A DNA stretch of 64,000 nucleotides from Macrolepiota albuminosa (lineage: Eukaryota; Basidiomycota; Agaricomycetes; Agaricales; Agaricaceae), in NCBI GenBank assembly GCA_027475525.1, contig JAMWFC010000116.1, positions 2,789,826 through 2,853,825 of the forward strand, written 5' to 3'. Below, in pieces: positions 11,955-28,880 of this stretch. The notes beneath the pieces were generated by a model. It made no database searches. It saw only the letters and a program-made list of their open reading frames with translations, and was not told the DNA's origin. Every line of letters begins with the position of its first letter. Within the stretch, counting starts at the first letter, position 1. The translations under genes were made by a program, and so were the position numbers.

Positions 11955-12036
11955 GTCCCTAGCAGGATTCGAGCCTGCGGCTTCTCGGAGCGCGTGATGC
12001 CACAACGAGATGATTTAACCACTAATCGATAGGGAC
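11955..12036 (-). tRNA. tRNA-His (GTG) with an ~11-base intron
   Basis: Read on the minus strand, the acceptor stem GTCCCTA pairs with TAGGGAC and the T arm is GCAGG / CTCGAAT / CCTGC. The D arm is GATTAGTGGTTAAATC. The anticodon stem TCTCG pairs with CGAGA only if about 11 bases after the loop TTGTGG are removed as an intron, in the canonical position 3' of base 37. The anticodon GTG is at 12003-12001. The D-arm and TCGTTGTGG sequence resemble other eukaryotic tRNA-His genes. Confidence 0.78.
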
Positions 12037-12320
12037 TTGTAATAAACTGGCCATACCTTCCCTAGATTGTGTCCGAACCTACTCGCCGCTCAGCGTCAAG
12101 CAGCTACATTTATGGATCGTGGATAACCAATCCTTGATATGTGCTACACTATACACAGCTGCAGCGCACACATGACCATGATGAAGCTAGATAAGAATCC
12201 GGGTCGCGGACTTTGCTCTCCAGGCCGTCCACGCCATATCCTCGGCCTTCTCCGCACGTTAACATAAAAGGTGAGACATTAGTGTCCCAAGGACACGTTT
12301 TCATTCTTCCACCCACAACA

Positions 12321-13852
<1,532 letters not shown>

Positions 13853-14662
13853 CACGTCTATGAAATGGACACGTTCTCAGTTATAATTTGGACATGTAAC
13901 ATACTTCATCACATATTACTTGCGCTTGGGATTTTTTGACAGTCTTTTAGAATGAAAATTAATTCCTGTTTAATGGTACGATGAGGCGTAATGGCATTTC
14001 CCGATGGGCCAAAAAATAGAGACCACCTTTCTGTCCATTAGAAGCTAACACATGTAGATACGTCTAACTGGTAATAGAACCACTAAAAAAGAAAAAAAGA
14101 AAAAGAAAAAAGAGACGTATGGAAAGTAATGTAGGACAAGCAAAAACCCGAAGAACTCCACTCGAACAGAAGTTCACGTTCTCAAAAGTCGCCCATTGGG
14201 GTGTTGATTAGACACCCCAAGTACATCGTTATAGGCACATCACCAGAACCGATTGCAGCATGGAAGTAGTTTGTACTGCTCGGGCAGAAATTGGCCAACG
14301 GACGAAGTGAGAAAGAATGGAGAACATAAGCAGAAACGAGAGCTCAAATAATATTCATCTGGTCAGGAAAGAAATTTGGCGAGAGAGATCAAGTAACTTC
14401 ATGGTCAAGACCTTTTTTTTCGATGCTTTTTATAGCTATTGGACAAAGAAGTACAAACAGTATCGCCATCACGTGGGATGACTCGTCAAACCCTCAGACC
14501 GAGCCGAGGCGGTCAATAGGCGCCCAGGCATTTGTTCTCGAAAAAAAACAAGGGGATCTCACAGCCTCACGACGCCTTGTTCCTCTGCGGAATATTTAGC
14601 AATTCCAAGGTTACTTTGTTTATATACTTAGTTTGAAATCTCACATTCTCCAGAAGTGGCCC
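13853..14662. other. Intergenic region, CBS 3' flank and TEL1 promoter
   Basis: AT-rich with an A/G-rich run near 14084-14115 and poly-T and poly-A runs near 14411-14418 and 14541-14550. I see no coding potential beyond short spurious frames. Confidence 0.5.
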
Positions 14663-17600
14663 ATGAAACAGCATAATCTCTATGACGTCCTCAAAGACCT
14701 CGATAGTGACAAAATCACAGAGCGGCGCGAGGCTATTGCATCCCTGAGACAGATCTTTGATAGACTCGATTTTGTCAACAACTTTCATGTTACTGAAGAA
14801 GGTCATGTCGACCCTCGTGCTTGGTTGAGTGTATATCAAGCACTCTTCAGAGCGGTTGGGAAGGAGAAGATCGCAGCTACGAAGACGAGCACTCGTAAAT
14901 CCTCAGGAACAACCTCGGTTGCCGCTGAAAGGAGACTCGAAGATGCTGCAGGAACCGTTCGTTGGTTGACGGAACGGACGGTCCATCTCTTGAACACCCG
15001 CGTCACGAAAGCTATCTTCGCACACCTGCTGCAGACTATCGTGTATAGAAAGGAATTCTTGGCTCCTGTGGCGCTGCATTATTTGAAAGCGCTTCGATGT
15101 CTTGTGGGACATACACCGCACGTTGAGCATTTAGACGACGTTGATTGGATTAGGATCGTGGAGATAGGATTCAACTGTCTCCTTGGAGATCCTATCGGAA
15201 GCAAGTTTCAAGACGACGCAGACCTTCCGCAGGATGCTGTTGATGAATCTAAGCTGTTCGAGGAAGATGAAACCGCGGATGACGATGATCTTCCAATGAC
15301 CCCAGGGACGGGGAAACGCATCCGAGCAGGAACACCCATGGCTGGTTCCAACTCCTCACAGAACTCCAAACGACCTCGATCACTTCTCGTCCAAGTGTCT
15401 GTCACCCATGAGCAGGTCGAATCCATGTCACTCATCTCCGTGCTGCTTGGGTCATCATCTTCGCCTATATTGTTGCCAAAACATACTTACCTTCCTTCAT
15501 CAATTTTAACACGTCTCCGACGATTCCTCGAACGATACTCTTGTGAGACGTCACTCCTGCATGACTATGTAGTCGCATTAGCTTCGACGCTCTCACAATT
15601 GACGCTAAACAACACATTGGAGGTCACCAAGTTTGCCCTCGGTTCTTGGGATGCTTTGCTTGGGTTGTGGGGAACAAGGAGCAAGCGAATCAAGGAAGGA
15701 CTCGTTTCTATTTTTCGGATGCTTTTCCCCTTTGTAACGTCCGAAAGCGAGACCTTTCGTCTGACTGCGACGGCGGTCGATCTCGCCGATGGTCTTCACA
15801 GGCTGTCGTCAGTCCTAGATGGGGAGGCAGACAACAGACGAGGTGTAGATGGCTTGTCGCTAGAGTGCTTGAGGCTTGAAAATGCGGGCGACTCTCACCA
15901 GCAGCTTAATTCGGCATTTATAGCCAAGTCCTTCCGGTATGGGTGGAACTTTGACGGAAATCAAGCTTTGGCTTGGGCCGTTTTGGAACTTCAAGCAGAT
16001 TGCATTGCCAAGGTTTGTTGTTTTCAACGTTGGAAAAATCAATCTTCCAATGTTCATTCATCTTTGTAGCTTTTTCAACTCTCAGAGTCCATGCAACCAC
16101 CTCCGACATCGGGATCCAGTTACAGTAGTAACAGACGCCTTCGAAAAGAAGATCATATAGTCTTGCTACTCATGTCTATACAGGATCGGTCCTCCTCAAA
16201 CGTCCGGTCGTACCATCTACAAACTCTCCTTTTCATAATAGATCGTCACTGGCCTGTGTTCCATCGTGAACTCCAGAATGATATCATGAACGTTCTCCTT
16301 CAATTTGTTTCATTAGACGATGGTGTGGTGCAATCATGGGTTTTTCTGTGTTTTGCCGCTATTGCCGCTGCCGAATCTTCATCGGGTGTAACAGAAACCA
16401 CGTGGGACGTTATCTGGACCAATGCTGTCCGTCGTGCAAACGTCCCCACTGTCTCGCGAGCTGCCTGCCACGCGGCCCATACTATCCTTCTTCATACCCG
16501 CGTTTACACTCAGAAGACCAACTTGCTTCAAATCCCCTTGGCCTCCAACCGTATTCTTTTCGAAATCGAGACTTTGGCCAAAGAGCTCGATGTCCAGGGA
16601 CCGCCGCACCCATTTGACTCCGTTTGTGCTTTTCTCGCAACTTGCCTTAGGGTGGCGAATCAAGATATGCATCTGTACCGGATGCAACTAGAAGAAAAGG
16701 TTCTGAGTTGGTTGATTGATTGTTGGCAGACGTTGGGATTCCGCGACAAGAGTCTGCCATTACATCTTGGAAAAGACCTTTTAATGTTGTTTGAAAGTAT
16801 TTCCGGTTTTCCGACGCCAGTTAATTTGCCTTCTCGAATTCCTTTGCCGGAAGGTCAAATCGTGGATATACTGGTAAATGAAGCGAGGACGACAGTCATC
16901 AGGGACTATATCCTAGAGGCCCGATTACCTGCGTTCAAAGCGGCAACTGACAGAGACAAGTCGGTTGCTCTACCTCCCTCCGATGACAACTCGAATTCTC
17001 TTGCCCAGCCCCGAGGTCGCGAACGGAGGATTTCTGCGTTTCTTGTAAAAACATTGGAGCGTGTGCAAATCGAGCTTGATGATCAACCTATGCACCCCAC
17101 AGCAGAATCAGCCCGCCGTTCATTGGACATGGCCGTTACTGCTCTTTGCTATGACTCAGTATTGGTACTGAATGGCATGACATCCGATAGACGCCTGAGT
17201 CGTTGCGCTTGTAAACTGATGGGCACCGTGATAGCCCTTTTACCCGATCCACACTGGACAACCTCCGAAAGGGCACTCATCTCTTTCGGGCTTGATCCCT
17301 TGACCTTTCTCGGGGATAGTTCAGAAGATAAACTAGCGTGGACTGCCATGTTACCGCCTGATAAAGGATCAGGAATCAAGTCTCAGCTTCTCAGCCGGTT
17401 ATCCAGCGAGAATAACGATAGGGATGTCCACTCAAAATGCTCGAGTCTTCTGAGGATTTTGTGGCAAAATACTGATGTTTGTTCCCAATCTGATAGTGAA
17501 GTCAATCATTTAGTGATGGTTTTCTTTTATGATTCTAGGTTCAAAGTACGTTTAGCAGCGTCGAGAAGACGATACGCGAGGTTTTGCGCATCACACTCAG

Positions 17601-20600
17601 CACAAAATCCTCTAGGTTCAAAGTACGTTTAGCAGCGTCGAGAAGACGATACGCGAGGTTTTGCGCATCACACTCAGCACAAAATCCAATTCTCCTGCCA
17701 ACGCGATGGACGTAGACGATCATTTCGGACCATTCGAATGGCGACTGAGCCACTTTCTGCTAATAAAGACGACGTGACAGTAGACCTGATCTCAAGCTGC
17801 TTTACAATGGACATTTGTGTATCTTTTCTTACCGTTGGTCTGACCCTGCAGTCAACCTCTGGAGAGCCAACGCGCGACAGGCAATTAATTGAAGATGTTG
17901 TAAAATGTGCCAATACACGGCCTGAAGCTTTCCTTTCTATTGTTCCTATCATCCTCAGCAAGAGTCAGCAAAGATTTCTCGATGTCAGTGTAAAGGATCT
18001 CGATAGCTTTCTTGACAAGCTATCTGAACTCCTCGCGCTATACAATTACTCCAAGAGCGATCGTCTTCACTGTGTTATTATCCAATTTTTGGAATCCACG
18101 CTAAAAGTATGGGCGTCGATGAATTTCGCAATAGGTGACATTCTGGACAAATTCCGCGAATTGTGTCTTTGGTTTTCTGCAACACTCAAGAAAGGACGAC
18201 TCAAATCGTGGGGAGTTCGCGATTTGTTCGTCAGATTCATCGATCAATATCTCACACAGGATCCCTCGGAACAAATTTGGAACGACACAGTTGAAAACTT
18301 GACCCCAAGCTCTTTGTTGCTCGACTTGAGTCAGGACCATGATATGCGAGTTCGATTCCGAGTCGCTGAGAAATCCGCCCGGCTTTTTGCCTTCGCAAAA
18401 CACACCGTACCGAGGCGAACTACCAATGAAGTATATCTCATCATTAAGAACAAACTTACCATTGATTTGAGCAAGTGCGTGGATGTCAGTCGCTCGTTTA
18501 TCTTTCTCACGGATTCTTTAGTCGTGAGCAGATGCTCACCCGTATACTGTCACTTGGCAACACTATGATTGTGGCCTCGGAAACCAGGCGGGGCGCGTAC
18601 TGGCATCTACTGGAGACTTGTCTTCATACCCAGGATTATTCTACCCATATTGAAACAGTACTACGTGCTGTCTCTGAGAGGCTTGGACTGATCAACTTTT
18701 CCTCTCTGTTTGAGAATTATGCCTCTCAGTTGGCCATGTCACTACTGCAGGTGAAGAAGGACTTTCTTCTCTTCCCGCCCCACGTGTTAGGCTATCGTGA
18801 CAGGAAGGAGTGTGTCTCTGCCAACTTCAGATCCTTTGCTCCTGTCAATATTTGGAATGGCGGTCGGGCAGCATTTGAGCATCACTGTAAAATCGCTTCA
18901 TTGTCTCCTGAGGATGGCTTTCGTGACTGCTTTGGCAATATCATAGGCTATGAGATCGCCTCATGGATTGACCGACCTGATTCTTATGGCAATGACTTGA
19001 TACAGGTACTCGGAGACATTCCACTTCCGGACGTGGAGTTCAATCAGTGTCTGGGCCAAAATATTGATACCATTGTAGCTTCCATTCTCCGTTCCCTAGG
19101 AGATATGGATATCATACCTATCGTAGATGCACTTGGCCAGGATGATCCTAGTGGTCGCAGTGTAGCTGTTTTCAACGACTTGGTGCATTATCGAACAGAC
19201 ATTGTGGAGATCCACCGGCCTAACTTGCCTGCCTTTCCGACCGAGACCATACTTCGAGCACTTCACTGGCTGCGTTATCAAGTACCGACCATGGACGAAA
19301 AGGCTGTAAGCTACCATATCATACACCAACTACTAGCAGATGTGGATCGCTCTCCCTTCATTAATGAGCAATTCCGTTTGATTAACTCCATCTGCCTGTG
19401 GATTGCCACGCATTCCTCGGATTTCATCGAGATCACCCTCCTATACACTTTGATGCACGGGGCCACGGCGCTTCTGGGACAAGTAGATCTAAGCAGGTCC
19501 GCGCAGTCCATCCTCAATTGGGCTTTCATATGCTACCGTATGGCGAAGACGAAGCATCCCCGCGTTCCTGACATCCTTGTTCGAATAGCTTGCATAGCAT
19601 ACGACCTTTCTCGGACGTCTGACACGATTCTAATGTCCTTAGGTACAGACCTTCTGCAATGGATAGACGTCCAAACTTTTGAGCTTTCCAAGGTCCCTTC
19701 CTTATCCAGCCAAGTCATGAAAGCCCTACCTGCATGGCCCCATCATCCATCTCCACAGCTGGTGGACCTCCTTCAGTCCATCACAGGGGAACATCTTTCT
19801 TCAGTACTTGGTGATTATCGTATCTCTTCAAGTAAATTTCGACTTGTTCGCCGGCTGCGGGAACATGGGATTGTTGGCGAATTTGATAGAGACCACTTTG
19901 CAAAAGTCGACTTTTGGCGTTTGAAAGAGTGCATTCCGCCTTCCGACCAGCTACAAGATACAGATCTCGATGCCTTTGCAACTCTGTTATATCTGAGCAA
20001 AGGCCAATTGGGCGGGTTTCGCAATGAACCATCGGGCTCCGCGTCTATCCTTGGTCGATATCGCCGCAAGGTTTCAAAAAAGAAAGAGGGTACCAAAACA
20101 CCGCCACAAGAACCCATTATACTTATGTTGCTAGCCATGCTTCAGGGAGAACATCCATCCCGATCTAACGCTGCATATGAAACACTGCGTCTTATAATGT
20201 CATGTGAGAGGGATGACCCGTCTCGCGCCCTTCGACTCTCTTTGTCCGAAAACCAAGTAGAACTTGAGTATCTGGGCAGATATAAACGCTTTCAGCTAAG
20301 TCAGGTATCTCGAGATTTGACGGACCTTGTCACGCAACAGTGGTATTCAGACTCGGTGATCAACTTTCCGCGATGGGTTGCCGGCGTGACCACTTTACTG
20401 AGCGAAGTCCTGTCTTCAAAAGACCCCTTCTATTCACAGCTGGTTCCTATTCTCCGATCAGATACCGGATTTGCGGAGCAGGCCCTACCTATCCTTGTCC
20501 ATAGCATTCTCGTCACTGAGAATGAAGAGTTAGCAAATGAAGGAACCGTCGTGCAAGCTCGCTGCCGCGACACAATTTCAAACTTCTTCACTTATGTCCT

Positions 20601-23600
20601 TTCAGAGAAGCTATCTAGTATACAATGTCTGCGTTGTGTGATCGACGTAGTGCTGCATCTTCGTTGTTTCGATCACGAACAGGCATCAAGTACAAAAGGA
20701 AATGTTACCAAGGATGCGTTGTCATACAACAAATGGCTCAACATTGACTTCGCCCTGTTAGCTCATAGTTCCATCACCTGTGGCGCATATACTACGGCTC
20801 TTCTATTTCTAGAGCTCGCAGCGGAAGGACAGGCAATCTCTAAGGACACGTCTAACGAGATTCTCTATGAAATCTACCGGCATATAGACGAACCTGACGG
20901 ATTCTATGCGATACACGATTCTGACCTTCTCCAAAATCTGATGAAACGTTTTCACCACGAAAAGCAATGGGAAAGGGCTTTCCGATTCCACGGAGCAGCA
21001 CTCGAGGCAGGGAAGACTACAGGTGACACTGAAGGCCTCGTTCAGTCTTTCCATTCTTTTGGCTTTGATCATTTGGCAAACGATGTGCTCAGAACTGCCT
21101 TTTCTAATGGAGCTGCAAAAAAAGACGGTCCTTCTCAATATATCAGCTACAGGCTCGCGTGGAGAACCGAAGCTTGGGACCTTCCGGAATCTTCAGAAAA
21201 ATCAGCTGGAGCCTCCATATATCTCGCTTTACGCGCGATCCATCGTGAACGCGATGTCAGAGTCATTGATACTACCATCCGCCAGTGTCTATTTACAGAG
21301 GTCGATCGTTTACGAACACTCGGTTTGGAAGATTTCGCAGAGATTCGCGATGTCATCAAAGATGTAATGTGCCTTCATGAAATCGCCAAATGGAGGTCAA
21401 ACACGATACAGACATCTTTGACAGCTAGAGATCTGACTCAAGGAAACTGGAGTGAATTTCTAAAGATAGAAGATGATTTTGAGTGTGTACTTCTTGTTAC
21501 GATCTCAGAGACAATGCTCACATCAATTCCAGTTTCCCGACTATAGAAGATGATTTTGAGTGTGTACTTCTTGTTACTGTGGAAAGCATTCTGGCCACAC
21601 GAATATCCCTGGTGCGCTCTGTGCGGCTGAAGGAAGAACGTCAACGAATCGGAACTTTGGTGACGCCATTCAACCAGAGCCTCATTGATGTCGAAACCCA
21701 ATGTCTCGTCCAGCTGTCTAAAGCAGCACGGGCTGCAAATGAAGTTCAACTTGCTCTCAATTCTATAGTTCGTGCCGTAGGGCTCGAAAAACCTCCCTCT
21801 TTTGATGTCTTCGAGGAGTTTGCAAATGTGCTATGGTGCCAGAAAGAGCAGAAAATCGCGGTCGAGTATCTTGGCAGGCTTTTCGCTGTGGGTCAGGGTG
21901 CAATCGTCCGAGATGCGATTGAGGAGAGAAGGAAAGCCTTGGTTTATGCTCAATTGGTTCGTCAATATAGAAATCATCTAATGAGTGTTCTAATGCTTTA
22001 TACAGGGTTCATGGTCATCTGCCGCTTGCCTGAGAAACCCAGAGGATATACAAACGGACTATTTTTCTGCCGCAACTCATCTGTTGAAGAGTGATGACCT
22101 CTCAAGCGATTCTGGATCACACAATGCCCATGCCACAGTCTATCATCAATATGCTATATTCGCAGAACGGCAATATTACGACATTGTAAAATCGCCGGAT
22201 GTCATTCGATGGAAAATATATGTTGACCGCAAACAACGAGAAATCGAGTCCCTTGACGAACAGATGGTTCGGCTAAGTGAGAAAGACCCTCGTCGACAGC
22301 AATTAAAACAGCGTCGAGATCAAGCCCAGAAGATGAAGGATGCAGATGCAGAATCCTTTCAGAGGCTTAAATGTGCCCTGGATGGGTTTCTCAATCAAGC
22401 AATTGACATGTATTCGCACTGTCTCGGGATCTCTGATGCATACGACCAGGATGTACCGATTCGACTGTGTTCACTCTGGTTCGCACACTTCGAGGAAAAC
22501 CGAGCAAATTTCCAGACAGTTGTTGGAGATGCCCTTGGGCGAGTCCCTTCCCGGAAATTCGTTTTCTTATCGGTATGTTCTATCGCATTCATGTAACCAA
22601 ATGCTGATTTCTTCTTGTAGCATCAGCTGTCTGCACGCATCTCAAGGTCTCCATTAAGACCGTTTTTGACCCATGCGCAGAAAAATCTCCAAACTCTTGT
22701 TCTGCGCATGTGTAGGGAACACCCCTTCCATATCCTCTATCAAGTATATTGTTTGCAGCCTGAAGAGCCTGGTAGAACTCGTCACTCTGGGCAACAAATC
22801 TCGATCAATACAGAACGGGCTGAAGCGGCTTTATATATTTTCAATCGACTGCGGGAGGACGGCGATAAGGTTAAAGAGCGTCTGATGGCTGTAGAGCAGT
22901 TGAGTGAAGCTTGTTTACAATGGGCCAAGCAACCAGTGGGGGGGAAACCCAAAGACTTTACTCTTCCAAAAGAGTTCAAGCTCAGCAAAGTATCAAACCT
23001 TCGAGTGCCAGTCATTACCCATCACACGCCAGTAGACCCCTCCATGAAATACGACGATTGTCCATGGATTGACCGCTATGAGACATCCTGGGCTAATGCA
23101 GGAGGAAAGAATGCTCCCAAAATCGGCTATTGCATTGGAACAGATGGAGTCAGATATAAGCAGCTAGTAAGTTGATCGCAACATAAAGAGTTTTCTCTCA
23201 TTGACGATCTTTTAGTTCAAGGGTCAAGGTCAGGATGATTTGAGGCAGGATGCTGTCATGGAGCAAGTATTCAACCTTGTCAACGGCATTCTTCATCGCG
23301 ATCGAGAAACAAGGCGACGCCTGTTGAATGTCCGAGAATACAAGGTCATCCCTTTGGCACCCCAGGGTGGGATCCTGGAATTCGTCGAAAACACCCATTC
23401 GATAAGAGATTGGCTGGTTAAAGCACATCAGAGGTTTGTTTGTCCGTCGTTCCAGCTGCGATTGATGTAATGACACTTATTTCCAGGTACCATCCTCACG
23501 AGAAGTCCTCCAATCGGCTCTCTATTGAAATAACCAATATTCGAAAGAACAGGGATCACCCACGTCCTCTTCGAGACCGGCTGATACAGAACTGGGCGGA

Positions 23601-24454
23601 GGTTGAGGAAAAAGTCAAACCTGTAATGCGGCATTTTTTCACGGAAAAACACAAGACGCCCAATTCTTGGTTCGCAACGAGGCTAGATTACAGTCGGAGC
23701 GTGGCGACATCGTCTATCGTCGGGCACATTCTGGGACTAGGAGACCGACATATCTCGAATATTCTGATAGACGACGTGACCGGGGAAGTGATACCTATAG
23801 ATCTTGGGATTGCTTTCGACCAGGTAAGAGTTGCTTCTGTCGTGAATTGGCTGACGTACTTGCTAACGTTGGTTTTTCAAGGGAAAGCTGCTTGGCGTGC
23901 CCGAGCTGGTACCATTCAGGCTGACTCGGGATATGGTCGACGGTATGGGCATGTCAGGCACTGCTGGGGTATTCCAACGTTGTGCAGAAGAAACTTTAAG
24001 AGTCTTGCGTGACGGCTCAGAAGTCATCATGACTGTCCTTGAAGTTTTCAAGCACGATCCTCTATATTCCTGGTAAGATAAAACTTTCCCCCCCCCAGAA
24101 AAACCTGTAATAAGCGAAAACCCTCTCACTCAGGACCGCAAGCGAGACTAAGATACAACGCGTTCAGGAGGGCTCCACGACGTCCACCACTGTTCGTCCA
24201 GGTGTAGACATCGGCATTGACATGTCAAGCGGCTCTGCGGAAGAGGCAGCCGATCGTGCGTTGAGTTCTGTATCGCGCAAGTTGGACAAGTCGCTCAGCG
24301 TGCAGACGGTCGTGAGCCAGCTCATCAGAGAAGCTACTGACTCCGTCAACCTCGCATTAATGTTCGAAGGTGCGTGTCTCCCCTCGCCGTTTATATGGAA
24401 GAACAAGAACTGACTTGATTTGCTCACAACACAGGTTGGAGTGCCTTTTATTAA
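14663..24454 (+). CDS. TEL1: Serine/threonine kinase TEL1 (ATM)
   Basis: Giant PI3K-like kinase that responds to DNA double-strand breaks and maintains telomeres. The start is ATG 14663 ([13 protein letters not shown]), directly before a TAN motif: [20 protein letters not shown], diagnostic for Tel1/ATM. A long alpha-solenoid follows to about 21.4 kb, then the FAT domain (LARISLV-type helices, [13 protein letters not shown]). The kinase domain spans 23000-24000: [31 protein letters not shown], the catalytic [14 protein letters not shown] and [17 protein letters not shown]. The FATC end FEGWSAFY crosses a final intron and stops at 24454. About ten short introns are visible. A 77-base tandem repeat at 17534-17687 and an imperfect one at 21466-21577 break the frame; removing 77 bases at each site rejoins the protein. 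The product would be near 2,900 residues. Confidence 0.93.
17534..17687. repeat. 77-base tandem repeat 9 (17534-17610, 17611-17687)
   Basis: Exact 77-base units in a TEL1 exon; creates a premature stop. Confidence 0.97.
21466..21577. repeat. Partial repeat with 77-base period (21466-21500, 21543-21577)
   Basis: Thirty-five identical bases at spacing 77, separated by 42 unmatched bases (21501-21542). Removing 77 bases rejoins [13 protein letters not shown] to [12 protein letters not shown] in TEL1. Confidence 0.9.
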
Positions 24455-25211
24455 TCCTCGTCTCAATTTTTCTAATGCTCTTACGACCCTTGTACCGAAC
24501 TTTTTATCTGTATCCGTTATCATTCTTGCATAGCATATGTATAATATTGCAATTGCAAAGGTTCGCATTCAATACACACCTTGTATTTCCCAGTCTCTTC
24601 GTAGAATCTATCCTATCATCATCGTCTACAGGGCTAGCCGCCCTTGAAAAATATTCCTTTGTTTGAGCACTTTTGACATGACAACGTAGTCCACAGAAAT
24701 GAGAATGAGAGAAAAAAAAGGACAGGACAGAACTAGTGGTAAACTAACATTTCAGAGAGAGTGGTGGTTGGGGGGAGGCGAGGGGGGGTGGGGGTGGGGG
24801 TAAAAGGTATTACAACCCCAAGGTATAAAAGGTCCCCGCAAAGAATGGAAAGAAAGCGCATGCATCCAGTGTATGTGATGACTAGCGCGTATAGGTAAGG
24901 TAGGGTAGATGTAGGTAATAGTTGAGGTTTGGAATGTTGGATTACAGCAATGAGCCGGGGACGGACTCGTCTCGTCTCTCTTCAAGTCTATCTGCGCCTC
25001 CAATAGATATGGTAAGAAAAGAGCAAAGATTATAGGAGAAAAAAAAAGAAGGGAAAAAAAACACATTAGGAACGTGGTGTTGACATGGTCGGATAGATCG
25101 GGGCGCGGTTAATTTATCAACATCGACAACAAATAGCAAACGGATGACAGTGTGGGTGAGAGTTGCGAGTATAGAGACAGGCTAGGGGATGGTGGTGGTT
25201 CTATTCGTCGT
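24455..25211. other. Convergent intergenic region with G-rich tract
   Basis: Lies between the 3' ends of TEL1 (+) and the PAK gene (-). It holds AT-rich 3' flank, poly-A runs at 24711-24718 and near 25041-25060, and a G-rich tract at 24770-24800. No coding potential seen. Confidence 0.5.
24770..24800 (+). repeat. G-rich tract, possible G-quadruplex
   Basis: Consecutive G runs of 6, 2, 7, 5 and 5 bases separated by 1-3 bases (GGGGGG-AGGC-GA-GGGGGGG-T-GGGGG-T-GGGGG). This satisfies a four-run G-quadruplex pattern. It would be C-rich in the 3' UTR of the PAK transcript. Confidence 0.6.
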
Positions 25212-27641
<2,430 letters not shown>

Positions 27642-28139
27642 TCCTGCAGCGGCGAGGCTGTCGTCGGCGGTGAGTAGAGAGGGCTCGGCGACGCGGCCAA
27701 CGACGAAGAGATGGTGTTGGCAAGAACAAGGAGATGGCAGCCAGCTTTTTGCTTTATCTCACGTGACTCTGTCTATAAACTACTACTACAATGGTTCACG
27801 TATAGATCCAGCGGTTCTCCCAGCTCTGGACGCCCAGCTCACCCTGCAATCAGTCAAATCAAGTTCCACGTTAATCAACCGCACCACTTACATCTGCACC
27901 ATTGTTCGTCGGTTCCCATCACACGTTCCAGGTGTCAGTGGTACACCTGCTTTCAATTCAGTAGCAACTCCACCATACCATCCAGATCTCATTGCCAGAT
28001 GGGCTTAAAAACAATCCATTGTGTCCCGGCTAACAATCGTCGTCAACCTCGTCTTTGTCCCATATCACAGTCCTTACTTGATACATTTTCACCGTCAATC
28101 AGCACATCAGTCACAAATCCAGCTAGAACCTACCCATTC
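27642..28139. other. Intergenic region upstream of PAK gene
   Basis: No convincing gene. A 182-codon plus-strand frame at 27711-28259 is Ser/Pro/His-rich without motifs and overlaps a decayed gene. A palindromic TCACGTGA E-box lies at 27758-27765. Confidence 0.4.
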
Positions 28140-28880
28140 GCACTAGAGAACACTAAGTTTGGATACTTGCTCCACGAACTCGCGCTCAGCGGGTCGCTTC
28201 CCACCAGCTCCAGTCGTCCCAGCTGGTACCCTCGGCCCCACCGTTGTCGGTGTCAATAGTTGCCTGTTGGGACGTAAGCTCAAGGCATGTAGAAAAACAG
28301 AAGAAACGAACGAGATGAACAAGCACTGGTCTACTCGATAAAAAAGAAAATACACAACCACTTACTATCCCCATCCCAACTCGAATAAATCAAATAATTC
28401 GCATTGTGCAACACTAAAATCGTCGAATCAATCGCCCACACGTCTCGTCCTGGAATCGTAATGCGGCGTCCTGCGTACGACCACGCCGAGTCCCAACGAT
28501 CCCTTGGGCACGTGTGTACGCTGGTTGTCCAGCGTGTCCGACGTGCCCGCAGCGTAGTATCTGCGTATGCGCGTGAACAGCGAGGCTAGCGAAGACACCA
28601 CGAGACGCACATGTACCACGCTCCGTCGACCCAATGGATCTCAGGTGCCCCTGCGTCACTCGTCAGGGATAAGTAAACCAGTCCAGTCCGTCCATCGACA
28701 CGAGGAGGGAGTGAGTGACTTACACATGTTGCAGCACCTCGACGCCATGCTGTCCGTCCAGACGACTTTGGGACTTTGGGCGTGGCGCTCGCGCTCTTGA
28801 GTCCACCCACCGTCGTCGCTCGCGTTATCTGGATGTTCGTCCACGTCGTCGTCGTCAGATCTATGTCCTCGTTTACCATA
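28140..28880 (-). pseudogene. Decayed GH43-type glycosidase fragment
   Basis: Minus-strand segments match the arabinan/xylan-acting GH43 fold: LTTTTWTNIQITRATTVGGL, then ERHAQSPKVVWTDSMASRCC, then across an intron NMWAPEIHWVDGAWYIYYAA, GTSDTLDNQRTHV, RWDSAWSYAGRRITIPGRDV and WAIDSTILVLHNANYLIYSS. Frame changes without a credible intron occur near 28790 (GGLKSA to ERHA) and near 28510 (QRTHV to RWDSAW). The N-terminus lacks the usual signal peptide and first catalytic Asp blade, and the C-terminal part degrades after SSWDGD near 28365. I infer a truncated pseudogene of a secreted beta-propeller glycosidase. One or both frame breaks could be assembly errors. Confidence 0.65.

Noticed and set aside
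14084..14115. A/G-rich tract as a regulatory element
   Set aside because: Simple low-complexity sequence common in fungal intergenic DNA; nothing specific supports a function.
27711..28259. 182-codon plus-strand ORF upstream of the PAK gene
   Set aside because: Biased composition, no domain, and it overlaps decayed GH43 sequence on the other strand.
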